Shown in pieces: positions 35,446 to 42,991 of a stretch of 60,158 nucleotides of DNA. Made by a program: the position numbers and the translations under genes. The notes beneath the pieces are model-generated. The model had not been told where the DNA came from. It did no database searches and saw nothing but the letters and a program-made list of their open reading frames with translations. Position 1 is the stretch's first letter, and every line of letters begins with the position of its first letter. The DNA comes from Phytopseudomonas dryadis (GTDB lineage Bacteria > Pseudomonadota > Gammaproteobacteria > Pseudomonadales > Pseudomonadaceae), in NCBI RefSeq assembly GCF_004327355.1, contig NZ_QJUM01000035.1:1-60158 (forward strand). The letters run 5' to 3'.

Positions 35446-36441
35446 TTACGAGCGGGCTCGACGGGCCAGCCGCCGCGCGTGGTGCGGATTGACCGCGCCT
35501 TCCGGGATTTCCCCGGCCAGGATCAGGCGTGCCTGCTGCACGGTTTGGCGAGCCTGGCAGGCGATGGCTTCCGGCACCATGCCGCCGATATGAGGAGTGG
35601 CGAGTACCTCGGCGCGATAGGCCAGCGTGGCGGTCGGCTGATCATCGTAGCCGCGTCCGACGTCGATGGCGGCCCCTGCCAGGTGGCCATCGGCCAGGCA
35701 GCTGGCCAGTGCCTCCTCGTCCACCAGGCCGCCCCGGGAGGCATTGATGAAGAACGAGCCCGGCTTCATCTTCGAGAAGAAGGCGCCGTTGGCCATGTTG
35801 TCCGTCTCCTGGCTGTAGCGGGCCAGGCAAATCACCTGATCCGCTTCGCCGAGCAGGGTCTCGAGGTCGACGCGCTCGACGCCGGGCGGCGTGTCGACCA
35901 GGTAGGGGTCATGGGTCAGCACGCGCAGGCCCAGGGCCTGCAGGACGGGGGTCAGGGTGGCGGCGATGTTGCCGAAGCCGATGATGCCTGCCGTCATGCC
36001 GGCAAGCTGTCGACCCATGCGCTGCGCCGGGGTGCGCCTGCGCCGGTAGTCGGCGAAGTAGTGGGGCAGCTCGCGGCTCAGGTTGATCATCTGGGCCACG
36101 ATCAGTTCGCTGACGGCGTGTACGAAGCTCGGCCCGGCCTGGGTCACCAGTACGCCATGGCGCGAGGCGGCGGCGATATCGATGCTCTTGATGTCCATGG
36201 CGCAGCGCAGGAAGGCGACCAACGTGTGGTTTTCGCGGAACAGCCGTTCGGTTCCCGCCGTCGGCTTGTCCGAGATGATCAGCTCGCAACCGCGCGCCAG
36301 GTCGAGCAGGTCGTCTTCGCTCAAGTCCGGCTCTTGCTGGCGCAGCACCAGTTCGCCGAGCTGGGCCAGTTCGTTCAGCGCGCTATCGCCGTACCAGGTT
36401 GCCCGCGCCGAAGGCGGGTAGGTGAGAAGAATGCGGGGCAT
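35446..36441 (-). CDS. D-2-hydroxyacid dehydrogenase family protein with altered active site
   Basis: The 331-residue protein has the NAD(P)-binding motif GFGNIA (155-160), the catalytic arginine in NASRGGLVDE (Arg236) and histidine in TPHIGG (His284). The third member of the usual Arg-Glu-His set, normally in a DVFExEP context, reads GYDDQP here, so the glutamate position appears to be Gln268. It may have a modified reaction or low activity. It ends the dctP2-amidohydrolase-dehydrogenase transcript and probably acts on a sugar-acid derivative. Substrate unknown. Confidence 0.82.
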   Translation of the reverse strand: MPRILLTYPPSARATWYGDSALNELAQLGELVLRQQEPDLSEDDLLDLARGCELIISDKPTAGTERLFRENHTLVAFLRCAMDIKSIDIAAASRHGVLVTQAGPSFVHAVSELIVAQMINLSRELPHYFADYRRRRTPAQRMGRQLAGMTAGIIGFGNIAATLTPVLQALGLRVLTHDPYLVDTPPGVERVDLETLLGEADQVICLARYSQETDNMANGAFFSKMKPGSFFINASRGGLVDEEALASCLADGHLAGAAIDVGRGYDDQPTATLAYRAEVLATPHIGGMVPEAIACQARQTVQQARLILAGEIPEGAVNPHHARRLARRARS

Positions 36442-36454
36442 GCGCGTGTCTCCT

Positions 36455-37273
36455 TCAGAAACCGTAGAGCCGGGCCGGATTGCTGACCTCGATCCGCTGG
36501 CGTTGGCGGGCGTCCGTTACCCAGTCGCACAGCCGTTCGTGCAGCCGGCGCGTTGTATCGGGGTGGCGCTCGCGCAGTGCCGGATGGGGCCAGTCGGTCG
36601 CCCACAGCAGGCGTTCCGGCATCACTGCCAGGCCGTGTTCGGTAAACGCCCGGTAGTGCTCCAGGGCTGCCGGGGAGCAATCGCTGAGCAGGTAGGGCGC
36701 GGACAGTTTGATCCACAGGTTCGTCTGCCGTGCGGCCAGCTCGAACAGTGCATCGAGCGTAGCTGCAGCCGTCCTCGGCGAGCAGGAGGCGAAGTGGTCG
36801 AGTACCACCGGGCAGCCGATCGTCTCGAGCCGTTCCAGGGCCGCTGGCAGCGCATCCTCCCGCAACAGGAGTTGCAGGTGCCATCCCTGGGGCTGGATCA
36901 ATTGTTCGAAACGGGGCAGCTGATCCAGCGACGGGCCGTTGGTCGCGAGCGTGTTCAGCCGGACCCCGCGCACACCCCGCTGGTGCAGGCTGTGCAGGTG
37001 TTCGAGCGGCGTATCCGGCGCTATGACGGCGACCCCTCGCGCACGGGGTGCGAGCTATTCCAGCGCGTCCAGCAGGCAGCGGTTGTCGGTGCCGTACACG
37101 CTCGGCTGTACCAGCACGCAGCGGGCGATCTGCAGGCTGTCGAGCACGGTCCGGTATTCGTCGACCGTGGCGTGGCCGGGGCTGTAGTCGGCCCCGGGCG
37201 CCAGTGGATAACGCGCCTGGTCACCGAAGACATGGGCATGGCAGTCGCAGACGCTATGGGTTTCGGGGGGCAT
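36455..37273 (-). pseudogene. Amidohydrolase-2 family protein interrupted by an in-frame TAG
   Basis: Read in a single frame from the ATG at 37273 (strong AAGGAGG site), the protein shows CDCHAHVFGD (metal-binding HxH), then a TAG at 37055-37057, then APRARGVAVIAPDTPLEHLH, VVLDHFASC and WATDWPHP (metal aspartate), to a normal end, 272 codons in all. One CAG-to-TAG change (Gln to amber) would explain the break. Family members include pyrone-dicarboxylate lactonase and aldarolactone hydrolases/isomerases, which fits this island. Either the gene is recently inactivated or the base is a sequencing error. Confidence 0.85.
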
Positions 37274-37328
37274 GCACGGGCCTCCTTCGGATGCTCGGAG
37301 CGCGTCGATCGTCATGCGGGCGCCCGGC

Positions 37329-38300
37329 TTACTCGACCGCCTCGATGCGTTGGATCAGGTCGGCATAGGCGGCGCCGTATTTATCGCGTACCGGCACGGT
37401 GGCTTCATAGAAGGGCTGGCGGTCGACGTCGATGAACTCGACGCCGGCAGCCTTGAGCGCCTGCTCGCTTTCGGCGACCTGTTTGTCCCAGAGCTGGCGC
37501 GGTTCCATCTGTGCTTCGCGGGCGAATGTCTTCACCAGCGTCTGGTGTTCCGGCGTCAGCGCTTCCCAGGCGGTCTTGGACATCACCAGCGGCTCGGGAA
37601 TGATCAGGTGGCTGGTTCTGCTGAAATACTTGGCGACCTGATGGTGGTTCTGCGCGAGCATGACCGGTGGATTGTTTTCGGCGCCGTCGATCACCCCCGT
37701 CTGCAGGGCGCTGAAGGTTTCGCCCGTGCTCATGGCAATGCCGCTGCCGCCCAGCGCGTTCATGGTGTCGAGGAACAGGGGATTTTCCATCATGCGCATC
37801 TTCTTGCCCTTGAGGTCGGCGATGCTGCGGATGGGCTGTTTGCTATAGAAGTTACGCGAACCGGCATCCATCCAGGCCAGGCCCACCAGGTTGAATTGGG
37901 AGTCGGTGATCTTGTCGAGTATCTCCTGGCCGATCTCGCCGTCGATGACCTGGCGCATGTGCTCGCCGTCACGGAACACGAAGGGCATGTTGAAGACGTT
38001 CACGTCCGGCACCACCGGCCCCACCACGCCAAGCGACACGCGCGTCAGTTGAATGGCATTCAGCTGCGCCTGCTCGATGGCTTCCTTTTCTCCACCGAGC
38101 ACGCCGCCGGCGAATATCTGCAGGGTGATCTGGCCGTCGCTGGCGGCTTTCAGCTTCTCGCCCATGCGTTCGATGGCGGTGGTGGCCGGATACCCCATGG
38201 GTTGGGTGTCGGCCACTTTCAGGGTCACGGCGCTGGCCAGTGTGGGGACGTTGAAGGCCAGGGGCAGCGCCGTGGCCAGCAGCAGGTGTCTGAGTTTCAT
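37329..38300 (-). CDS. TRAP substrate-binding protein DctP (uronate-type), copy 2
   Basis: The 323-residue periplasmic protein has a signal peptide (KLRHLLLATALPLAFNVPTLASA) and the same architecture as the first DctP, including LKGKKMRMMENPLFLDT with the ligand arginine and DGAENNPPVML. No DctQ or DctM gene accompanies it, so it probably feeds the single DctQM encoded at 30455-32263, widening the range of ligands. The ATG at 38300 is preferred over one two codons upstream because AAGGA is better spaced. It is first in its operon, with operator C and a Crc motif upstream. Confidence 0.9.
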   Translation of the reverse strand: MKLRHLLLATALPLAFNVPTLASAVTLKVADTQPMGYPATTAIERMGEKLKAASDGQITLQIFAGGVLGGEKEAIEQAQLNAIQLTRVSLGVVGPVVPDVNVFNMPFVFRDGEHMRQVIDGEIGQEILDKITDSQFNLVGLAWMDAGSRNFYSKQPIRSIADLKGKKMRMMENPLFLDTMNALGGSGIAMSTGETFSALQTGVIDGAENNPPVMLAQNHHQVAKYFSRTSHLIIPEPLVMSKTAWEALTPEHQTLVKTFAREAQMEPRQLWDKQVAESEQALKAAGVEFIDVDRQPFYEATVPVRDKYGAAYADLIQRIEAVE

Positions 38301-38314
38301 GGGCATGTTCCTTC

Positions 38315-38322
38315 TTGTTGTT
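38315..38322 (-). promoter_or_regulatory. Hfq/Crc motif in dctP2 leader
   Basis: The minus strand reads AACAACAA within a longer A-rich run (about 38315-38333, AACAAAAACAACAACAAG), just before the AAGGA ribosome site of dctP2. This is the strongest Crc-type leader in the window. Confidence 0.6.
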
Positions 38323-38420
38323 GTTTTTGTTGCAGCTATGCATGCACGAGCGAAGCTTGGGCATATGGAACGGCAGCCGATACCGTCTGGGCCCGTTAGC
38401 AGGCAGAGGGGGGACGTTTG

Positions 38421-38506
38421 TAGGAGCGTCGCCCCCGGCGCGATGCGATGGCGGCCATCCCGCAAAGTCCGCGTCACGGCCACCATGCGCTGCGAGGTCG
38501 CTACAC
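38421..38506. repeat. REP-like palindromic element, GTAGGAGC family, copy 2
   Basis: The first 28 bases are the same as those at 6196, and the right end GCTGCGAGGTCGCTAC is a shortened form of the other copy's end. It sits in the 504-base gap between dctP2 and kdgD, together with operators C and D. I see no gene in that gap. Confidence 0.7.
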
Positions 38507-38583
38507 AAGCCTGGTCATCCTCTGCGCTTATCGCTGAATCCGGTGCAAGGGTGCGTCGGCCATGGGCATGCAGACGATTTATC

Positions 38584-38603
38584 GTCATCTGTCGTCATAT
38601 GAC
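38584..38603 (+). promoter_or_regulatory. Candidate GntR operator C, extended 20-bp form
   Basis: GTCATCTGTCGTCATATGAC matches site B before udh at 18 of 20 bases. It lies about 285 bases upstream of dctP2 and 200 bases upstream of kdgD, in the divergent control region. Confidence 0.6.
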
Positions 38604-38731
38604 CAAATATGCGCAGCTGTGCCGATCCTTGTCAACGCCATGCCTGTCAGGAGCGCAGCAGGGGGCTCTGGCTTCCTTTGGGTGGTGGCAGGGGTCGGCC
38701 AGGCGCGTTGAAAAGGTTGGCTTTAATCTAT

Positions 38732-38744
38732 GTTGTACGATAAC
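38732..38744 (+). promoter_or_regulatory. Candidate GntR operator D
   Basis: GTTGTACGATAAC lies 61 bases before the kdgD start and differs from site A by one base. Its position fits a repressor site overlapping or just downstream of the kdgD promoter. Confidence 0.6.
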
Positions 38745-38804
38745 GTATCTCTACAGCTGCGGCTGACCTTTCCACCACAACTCGCGTTACAGGGTGTTCC
38801 CATA

Positions 38805-39716
38805 ATGAATCCACAAGAACTGAAGTCCATCCTTTCTTCCGGCCTGCTGTCGTTCCCGCTGACCGATTTCGATGCCAGCGGTGAGTTCAACCCGGCCGGT
38901 TATGCACGGCGTCTGGAGTGGCTGGCGCCCTATGGTGCGACCGCCTTGTTCGCAGCCGGCGGTACTGGCGAGTTTTTCTCCCTGGCGGCCGACGAGTACG
39001 CCTCGGTGATCAAGACAGCCGTCGACACCTGTGCCAACAGCGTGCCGATCCTGGCCGGCGTGGGCGGTTCGACCCGGCAGGCCATCCAGTACGCCCAGGA
39101 AGCCGAACGCCTGGGCGCCAAGGGCCTGCTGCTGCTGCCGCATTACCTGACCGAAGCGTCCCAGGAAGGCGTGGCCGCCCACGTCGAGCAGGTCTGCAAA
39201 TCGGTGAAGATCGGTGTGGTGGTCTATAACCGTAACGTCTGCCGCCTGACCGCGCCGCTGCTCGAACGACTGGCCGAGCGCTGCCCCAACCTGATCGGCT
39301 ACAAGGATGGCCTGGGCGATATCGAGCTGATGGTCTCGATCCGTCGCCGTCTGGGTGATCGCTTCAGCTACCTGGGCGGCCTGCCGACCGCCGAAGTCTA
39401 TGCTGCCGCCTACAAGGCGCTGGGCGTACCGGTCTACTCCTCGGCGGTGTTCAATTTCATCCCGAAAACCGCGATGGATTTCTATCAGGCGATCGCCCGT
39501 GACGATCACGCCACCGTCGGCAGGATCATCGACGACTTCTTCCTGCCTTACCTGGACATCCGCAACCGCCGCGCCGGTTATGCCGTGAGCATCGTCAAGG
39601 CCGGCGCGAAGATCTCCGGTTACGACGCCGGCCCCGTACGTGCGCCGCTGACCGATCTGCTGGCGGACGAGTACGAGCGGCTCGCCGCGCTGGTCAGGGC
39701 CCAGGGCGCCCAGTAA
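38805..39716 (+). CDS. kdgD: 5-dehydro-4-deoxyglucarate dehydratase
   Basis: KdgD decarboxylates and dehydrates 5-keto-4-deoxyglucarate to alpha-ketoglutaric semialdehyde, the step shared by the glucarate and galactarate routes. The 303-residue protein is of the DHDPS/NAL class I aldolase family: the Schiff-base lysine is Lys167 in LIGYKDG, the catalytic tyrosine Tyr141 in VVYNRN, and FAAGGTGEFFSL is the substrate loop. The start at 38805 gives MNPQELKSIL, the usual family beginning; an AGGGTG site precedes it. GntR-type operator D lies upstream. It leads toward gudD, 259 bases downstream. Confidence 0.93.
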   Translation: MNPQELKSILSSGLLSFPLTDFDASGEFNPAGYARRLEWLAPYGATALFAAGGTGEFFSLAADEYASVIKTAVDTCANSVPILAGVGGSTRQAIQYAQEAERLGAKGLLLLPHYLTEASQEGVAAHVEQVCKSVKIGVVVYNRNVCRLTAPLLERLAERCPNLIGYKDGLGDIELMVSIRRRLGDRFSYLGGLPTAEVYAAAYKALGVPVYSSAVFNFIPKTAMDFYQAIARDDHATVGRIIDDFFLPYLDIRNRRAGYAVSIVKAGAKISGYDAGPVRAPLTDLLADEYERLAALVRAQGAQ

Positions 39717-39796
39717 TACGCTCAGGCGCTGCGTAACGACACGGCCCGACAGCGATGATCCGGGCTGTATCGCTGGCGTCGACCGCTTTACCCGAT

Positions 39797-39804
39797 AACA
39801 ACAA
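39797..39804 (+). promoter_or_regulatory. Hfq/Crc motif between kdgD and gudD
   Basis: AACAACAA lies 17 bases before a small ORF start (39821) and about 170 bases before gudD. It fits the AANAANAA consensus, but because it is far from the gudD start its target may be the small ORF or the kdgD-gudD messenger. Confidence 0.4.
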
Positions 39805-39820
39805 GCACAGGTAATCGGCT

Positions 39821-39928
39821 ATGCACATCCTTTACTCACGCTTCACCCGCAGCACCCTCGACAATGCCCTGCCGCACCCTGCCGACGCCGTGCATGAACG
39901 CCCGGGTATCGATATCCGCAGACCCTGA
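39821..39928 (+). CDS. Candidate 35-residue ORF between kdgD and gudD
   Basis: An ATG preceded by ACAGGTAA opens a 35-codon frame (MHILYSRFTRSTLDNALPHP at its start). It could be a leader peptide, or a scrap of a lost gene: related clusters often have a semialdehyde dehydrogenase or transporter gene at this spot. No family is recognised and the 259-base gap has no other ORF. Confidence 0.25.
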   Translation: MHILYSRFTRSTLDNALPHPADAVHERPGIDIRRP

Positions 39929-39975
39929 AGCGCCGTTTTCTGCAACCTATCGACCCGTCAATTCAGGGGACAGTC

Positions 39976-41322
39976 ATGAACGATCAAGCACAGCACGACG
40001 ACGCGCCACGCATCACCGAACTGCAAGTGATCCCGGTGGCCGGCCACGACAGCATGCTGCTCAACCTGAGCGGCGCCCATGGCCCGCTCTTCACCCGTAA
40101 CATCCTCATCCTCAAGGACAGCGCCGGTCACGTCGGCGTCGGCGAAGTACCCGGTGGCGAAGCCATCCGCCAGACCCTCGAGGAGGCCCGGCCACTGCTG
40201 CTCGGCCAGGGGATCGGCCACTACAACGGCCTGCTCAACCGCGTACGCCAGGCTTTCGCCGACCGTGACTCCGCTGGCCGTGGCCTGCAGACCTTCGACC
40301 TGCGCATCGCCATCCATGCCGTAACGGCGGTGGAGTCGGCATTGCTCGACCTGCTCGGCCAGCACCTGGGCGTACCGGTGGCGGCGCTGCTGGGCGAGGG
40401 GCAGCAACGCGATGCCGTGGAAATGCTCGGCTACCTGTTCTTCGTCGCCGACCGCGACAAGACCGATCTCGGCTACCGCAGCGAGGACGACGCCGATGAG
40501 GCCTGGTTCCGGGTGCGCAACCAGGAGGCGTTGAACGCCGAAAGCATCGTACGCCAGGCCGAGGCCGCCCATGCGCGCTACGGTTTCAACGACTTCAAGC
40601 TCAAGGGCGGGGTATTGCGCGGCGAGCAGGAGGTCGAAGCGGTGCGCGCCCTGGCCGAGCGCTTCCCCGAGGCGCGGGTCACGCTCGACCCGAATGGCGG
40701 CTGGCTGTTGCGCGAGGCCATTGGCCTGTGCCGCGATCTGCATGGCGTACTGGCCTATGCCGAAGACCCCTGCGGCGCCGAAAACGGCTACTCCGGGCGT
40801 GAGGTGATGGCCGAGTTCCGCCGTGAAACCGGACTGCCTACCGCGACCAACATGATCGCCACCGATTGGCGGCAGATGGGCCATGCCATTCAGTTGCAGT
40901 CGGTGGACATTCCCCTGGCCGACCCGCATTTCTGGACCCTGCAGGGTTCCGTGCGGGTGGCGCAGATGTGCCACGACTGGGGGCTGACCTGGGGCTCGCA
41001 TTCGAACAACCACTTCGATATTTCCCTGGCCATGTTCACCCATGTGGCGGCTGCCGCGCCGGGCAAGGTCACGGCCATCGACACCCACTGGATCTGGCAG
41101 GACGGCCAGCACCTGACCCGCAATCCGCTGCGCATCGAAGGCGGTCTGGTGCAGGTGCCGCAGACCCCGGGGCTTGGCGTCGAACTGGACTGGGATGCCC
41201 TGGCCACCGCCCATGCGCTGTACCGCAACATGGGCCTGGGGGCGCGCAACGATGCCATCGCCATGCAGTACCTGATCGACGGCTGGACGTTCGATAACAA
41301 ACGGCCCTGCCTGGTCAGGTGA
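39976..41322 (+). CDS. gudD: D-glucarate dehydratase
   Basis: GudD dehydrates D-glucarate to 5-keto-4-deoxyglucarate. The 448-residue enolase-superfamily enzyme has all the key residues, offset by three from E. coli: the KxK base Lys208/Lys210 (DFKLKGG), metal ligands Asp238, Glu263 and Asn292 (PTATNMIATDW), Asp316 and the second catalytic base His342 (GSHSNNH). It lies downstream of kdgD and has a strong AGGGGACAG ribosome site. Its product is the KdgD substrate. Confidence 0.95.
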   Translation: MNDQAQHDDAPRITELQVIPVAGHDSMLLNLSGAHGPLFTRNILILKDSAGHVGVGEVPGGEAIRQTLEEARPLLLGQGIGHYNGLLNRVRQAFADRDSAGRGLQTFDLRIAIHAVTAVESALLDLLGQHLGVPVAALLGEGQQRDAVEMLGYLFFVADRDKTDLGYRSEDDADEAWFRVRNQEALNAESIVRQAEAAHARYGFNDFKLKGGVLRGEQEVEAVRALAERFPEARVTLDPNGGWLLREAIGLCRDLHGVLAYAEDPCGAENGYSGREVMAEFRRETGLPTATNMIATDWRQMGHAIQLQSVDIPLADPHFWTLQGSVRVAQMCHDWGLTWGSHSNNHFDISLAMFTHVAAAAPGKVTAIDTHWIWQDGQHLTRNPLRIEGGLVQVPQTPGLGVELDWDALATAHALYRNMGLGARNDAIAMQYLIDGWTFDNKRPCLVR

Positions 41323-41357
41323 GGGGAGGGCCGATAGGAGCGCTAAAGGCTGGAGGC

Positions 41358-41490
41358 TGAACGACAAGCAAACCGCATGGGCTCTTTCGTCCAGCCTTCC
41401 AGCCTCAAGCGCTTTTGATCGAAGGCCGAAGGCCGCTTGCCCCTTTGAGCAACCACCCAGCCCGTTCGCCCGGATACGACATTTGATCTG
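41358..41490. repeat. Dispersed ~132-bp repeat, family B, copy 2
   Basis: It matches 8965-9096 in the same orientation with a handful of changes. It fills most of the 231-base gap between gudD and the LacI gene, so there is little room for a promoter other than at 41490-41553. Confidence 0.7.
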
Positions 41491-41553
41491 CGCTAGGTGT
41501 AAACCCATGTGGCCGGTAAGATGCGACTTCCCTTGTGAAGCCGTCTGCCCGCC

Positions 41554-42591
41554 ATGGCGAAGAAAACCACCCGAACTCCATCCACACCCTCCGCCGCCAC
41601 CGGGAGCCTGACCCTGATCGACGTCGCCAGAGTGGCCGGTGTATCGCCGATCACCGTGTCGCGGGCGCTGCACCGGCCCGAGATCGTCAGCGAGAAAGCC
41701 CGTAACAAGGTGCTCGAGGCGGTGCGCCAGACCGGCTACGTGCCGAACATGCTGGCTGGCGGCCTGGCTTCGAACAAGAGCCGGCTGATCGCCATCTTCG
41801 TGCCGACCATCGCCCACTCGATCTTCGCCGAAACCGTGCAGTCGCTGATGGATCACCTGACCGCCGCCGGTTACCAGACCCTGATCGGCCTCACCGGCTA
41901 TAGCGCCGAACAGGAAGAGCGTCTGCTGGCGGCGGTGCTGGGGCGGCGTCCGGATGGCATCGTCCTCACTGGAACCCTGCACACCGCCGAAAGCCGCAAC
42001 CGCCTGACCGCTGCCGGGATTCCGGTGGTGGAGGCCTGGGATCTGGGCAAGTCGCCCATCGACATGCAGGTCGGCTTCTCCCACGAGAAGGTCGGCAAGG
42101 CCATCGCCAGACACCTGCACCAGAAGGGCTATCGGCGTTTCGCCATCGTGTCGGTGGACGACTCGCGGGCGTTGAAACGCGGGCGCAGCGTGGTGGCGCA
42201 GTTGAAGAAACTGGGTATCGATGAGGTGCCGATGGCGGTGCTCACGGCGCCCGCGACAGTCGGCTCCGGGCGCGAAGGGCTCAGGCAGTTGCAGGCCGAA
42301 GGTCATCGGCCGCAGGTGATCGTCTGCAGTTCGGACACCGTGGCCCAGGGGATTCTCGCCGAAGCGGCCAGCCAGGGCCTGCGCATCCCCGAGCAACTGG
42401 CGGTGATGGGCTTTGGCGACCTGTCCAGCGCCGCCCATGTCTTCCCCGCGCTATCGACGGTGAACGTGGATGGCGCGAGCATCGGCAGGCATGTCGCCAG
42501 CGCCCTGTTGCAGCGTTTTCGCGAGGGGGCCATGCAGGCGTCTGTCAGCCTGGATACCGGCTTTACCCTGATCGATCGCGCCAGCACCTGA
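41554..42591 (+). CDS. LacI-family transcriptional regulator
   Basis: The 345-residue protein has the LacI helix-turn-helix (TLIDVARVAGVSPITVSRALHRP, about residues 20-42), the hinge helix region (NMLAGGLASNKS) and a periplasmic-binding-type effector domain. It stands next to gudP-garD, and two TGATTGCGCAATCA palindromes lie just downstream of its stop, which is typical of a LacI repressor's site. A sugar acid such as galactarate or glucarate is the likely effector (inference). Its first 17 residues are a basic Thr/Ser/Pro-rich tail. Confidence 0.9.
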   Translation: MAKKTTRTPSTPSAATGSLTLIDVARVAGVSPITVSRALHRPEIVSEKARNKVLEAVRQTGYVPNMLAGGLASNKSRLIAIFVPTIAHSIFAETVQSLMDHLTAAGYQTLIGLTGYSAEQEERLLAAVLGRRPDGIVLTGTLHTAESRNRLTAAGIPVVEAWDLGKSPIDMQVGFSHEKVGKAIARHLHQKGYRRFAIVSVDDSRALKRGRSVVAQLKKLGIDEVPMAVLTAPATVGSGREGLRQLQAEGHRPQVIVCSSDTVAQGILAEAASQGLRIPEQLAVMGFGDLSSAAHVFPALSTVNVDGASIGRHVASALLQRFREGAMQASVSLDTGFTLIDRAST

Positions 42592-42634
42592 ACCTCTCGT
42601 CCGCCGGGCGGAAATTGCTGCGATTCGGGCTTGA

Positions 42635-42650
42635 ATGATTGCGCAATCAT
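42635..42650 (+). promoter_or_regulatory. LacI-type operator O1 (ATGATTGCGCAATCAT)
   Basis: A perfect 16-base palindrome with the central CG typical of LacI-family sites, 44 bases after the LacI stop and about 340 bases before gudP. Its centre is 66 bases from that of the second site. Confidence 0.75.
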
Positions 42651-42701
42651 AGTAAAGTCATTGGTGTGGCACACCCAGTAGTGGCGCGTTTCAGGTTGAA
42701 T

Positions 42702-42715
42702 TGATTGCGCAATCA
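42702..42715 (+). promoter_or_regulatory. LacI-type operator O2 (TGATTGCGCAATCA)
   Basis: A perfect 14-base palindrome identical to the core of O1. Two identical sites flanking a promoter-sized interval suggest repression of gudP-garD, possibly with looping. Confidence 0.75.
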
Positions 42716-42767
42716 TCCGTGCCGTCGATCGCGACGCCGCCACTGCCGCACAATAAGGATAAGAATC

Positions 42768-42899
42768 GTGAAAAACGCCAGTACCCGCATCGCCTTCCGG
42801 CGTCCGCCAACGGACCCCGCACCGCGCTCCATGCCCCTCGAACCGACCACGGGGCAGGGCGCCTTGCCGCTTCCCGGCCGGGATCGTCGAACGCACTAA
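42768..42899 (+). CDS. Candidate 43-residue leader ORF before gudP
   Basis: A GTG preceded by AAGGATAAGAATC opens a 43-codon frame beginning VKNASTRIAFRRPPTDPAP in the 400-base leader of gudP. It is Pro/Arg-rich and resembles no family I know. It may be chance, or the scar of a lost gene whose start and ribosome site remain. Confidence 0.2.
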   Translation: MKNASTRIAFRRPPTDPAPRSMPLEPTTGQGALPLPGRDRRTH

Positions 42900-42966
42900 C
42901 GCACCCCGTTCCACCCGCTCATCGCCGTCATCCGGTCGGCCTTGCCGTGCCCGATTGCGACCCACA

Positions 42967-42974
42967 AGAACAAA
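42967..42974 (+). promoter_or_regulatory. Hfq/Crc motif in gudP leader
   Basis: AAGAACAA lies 18 bases before the gudP start, beside the ribosome site CGAGGTG, a location suited to translational repression. Confidence 0.5.
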
Positions 42975-42991
42975 AGTCGAGGTGATACCCC

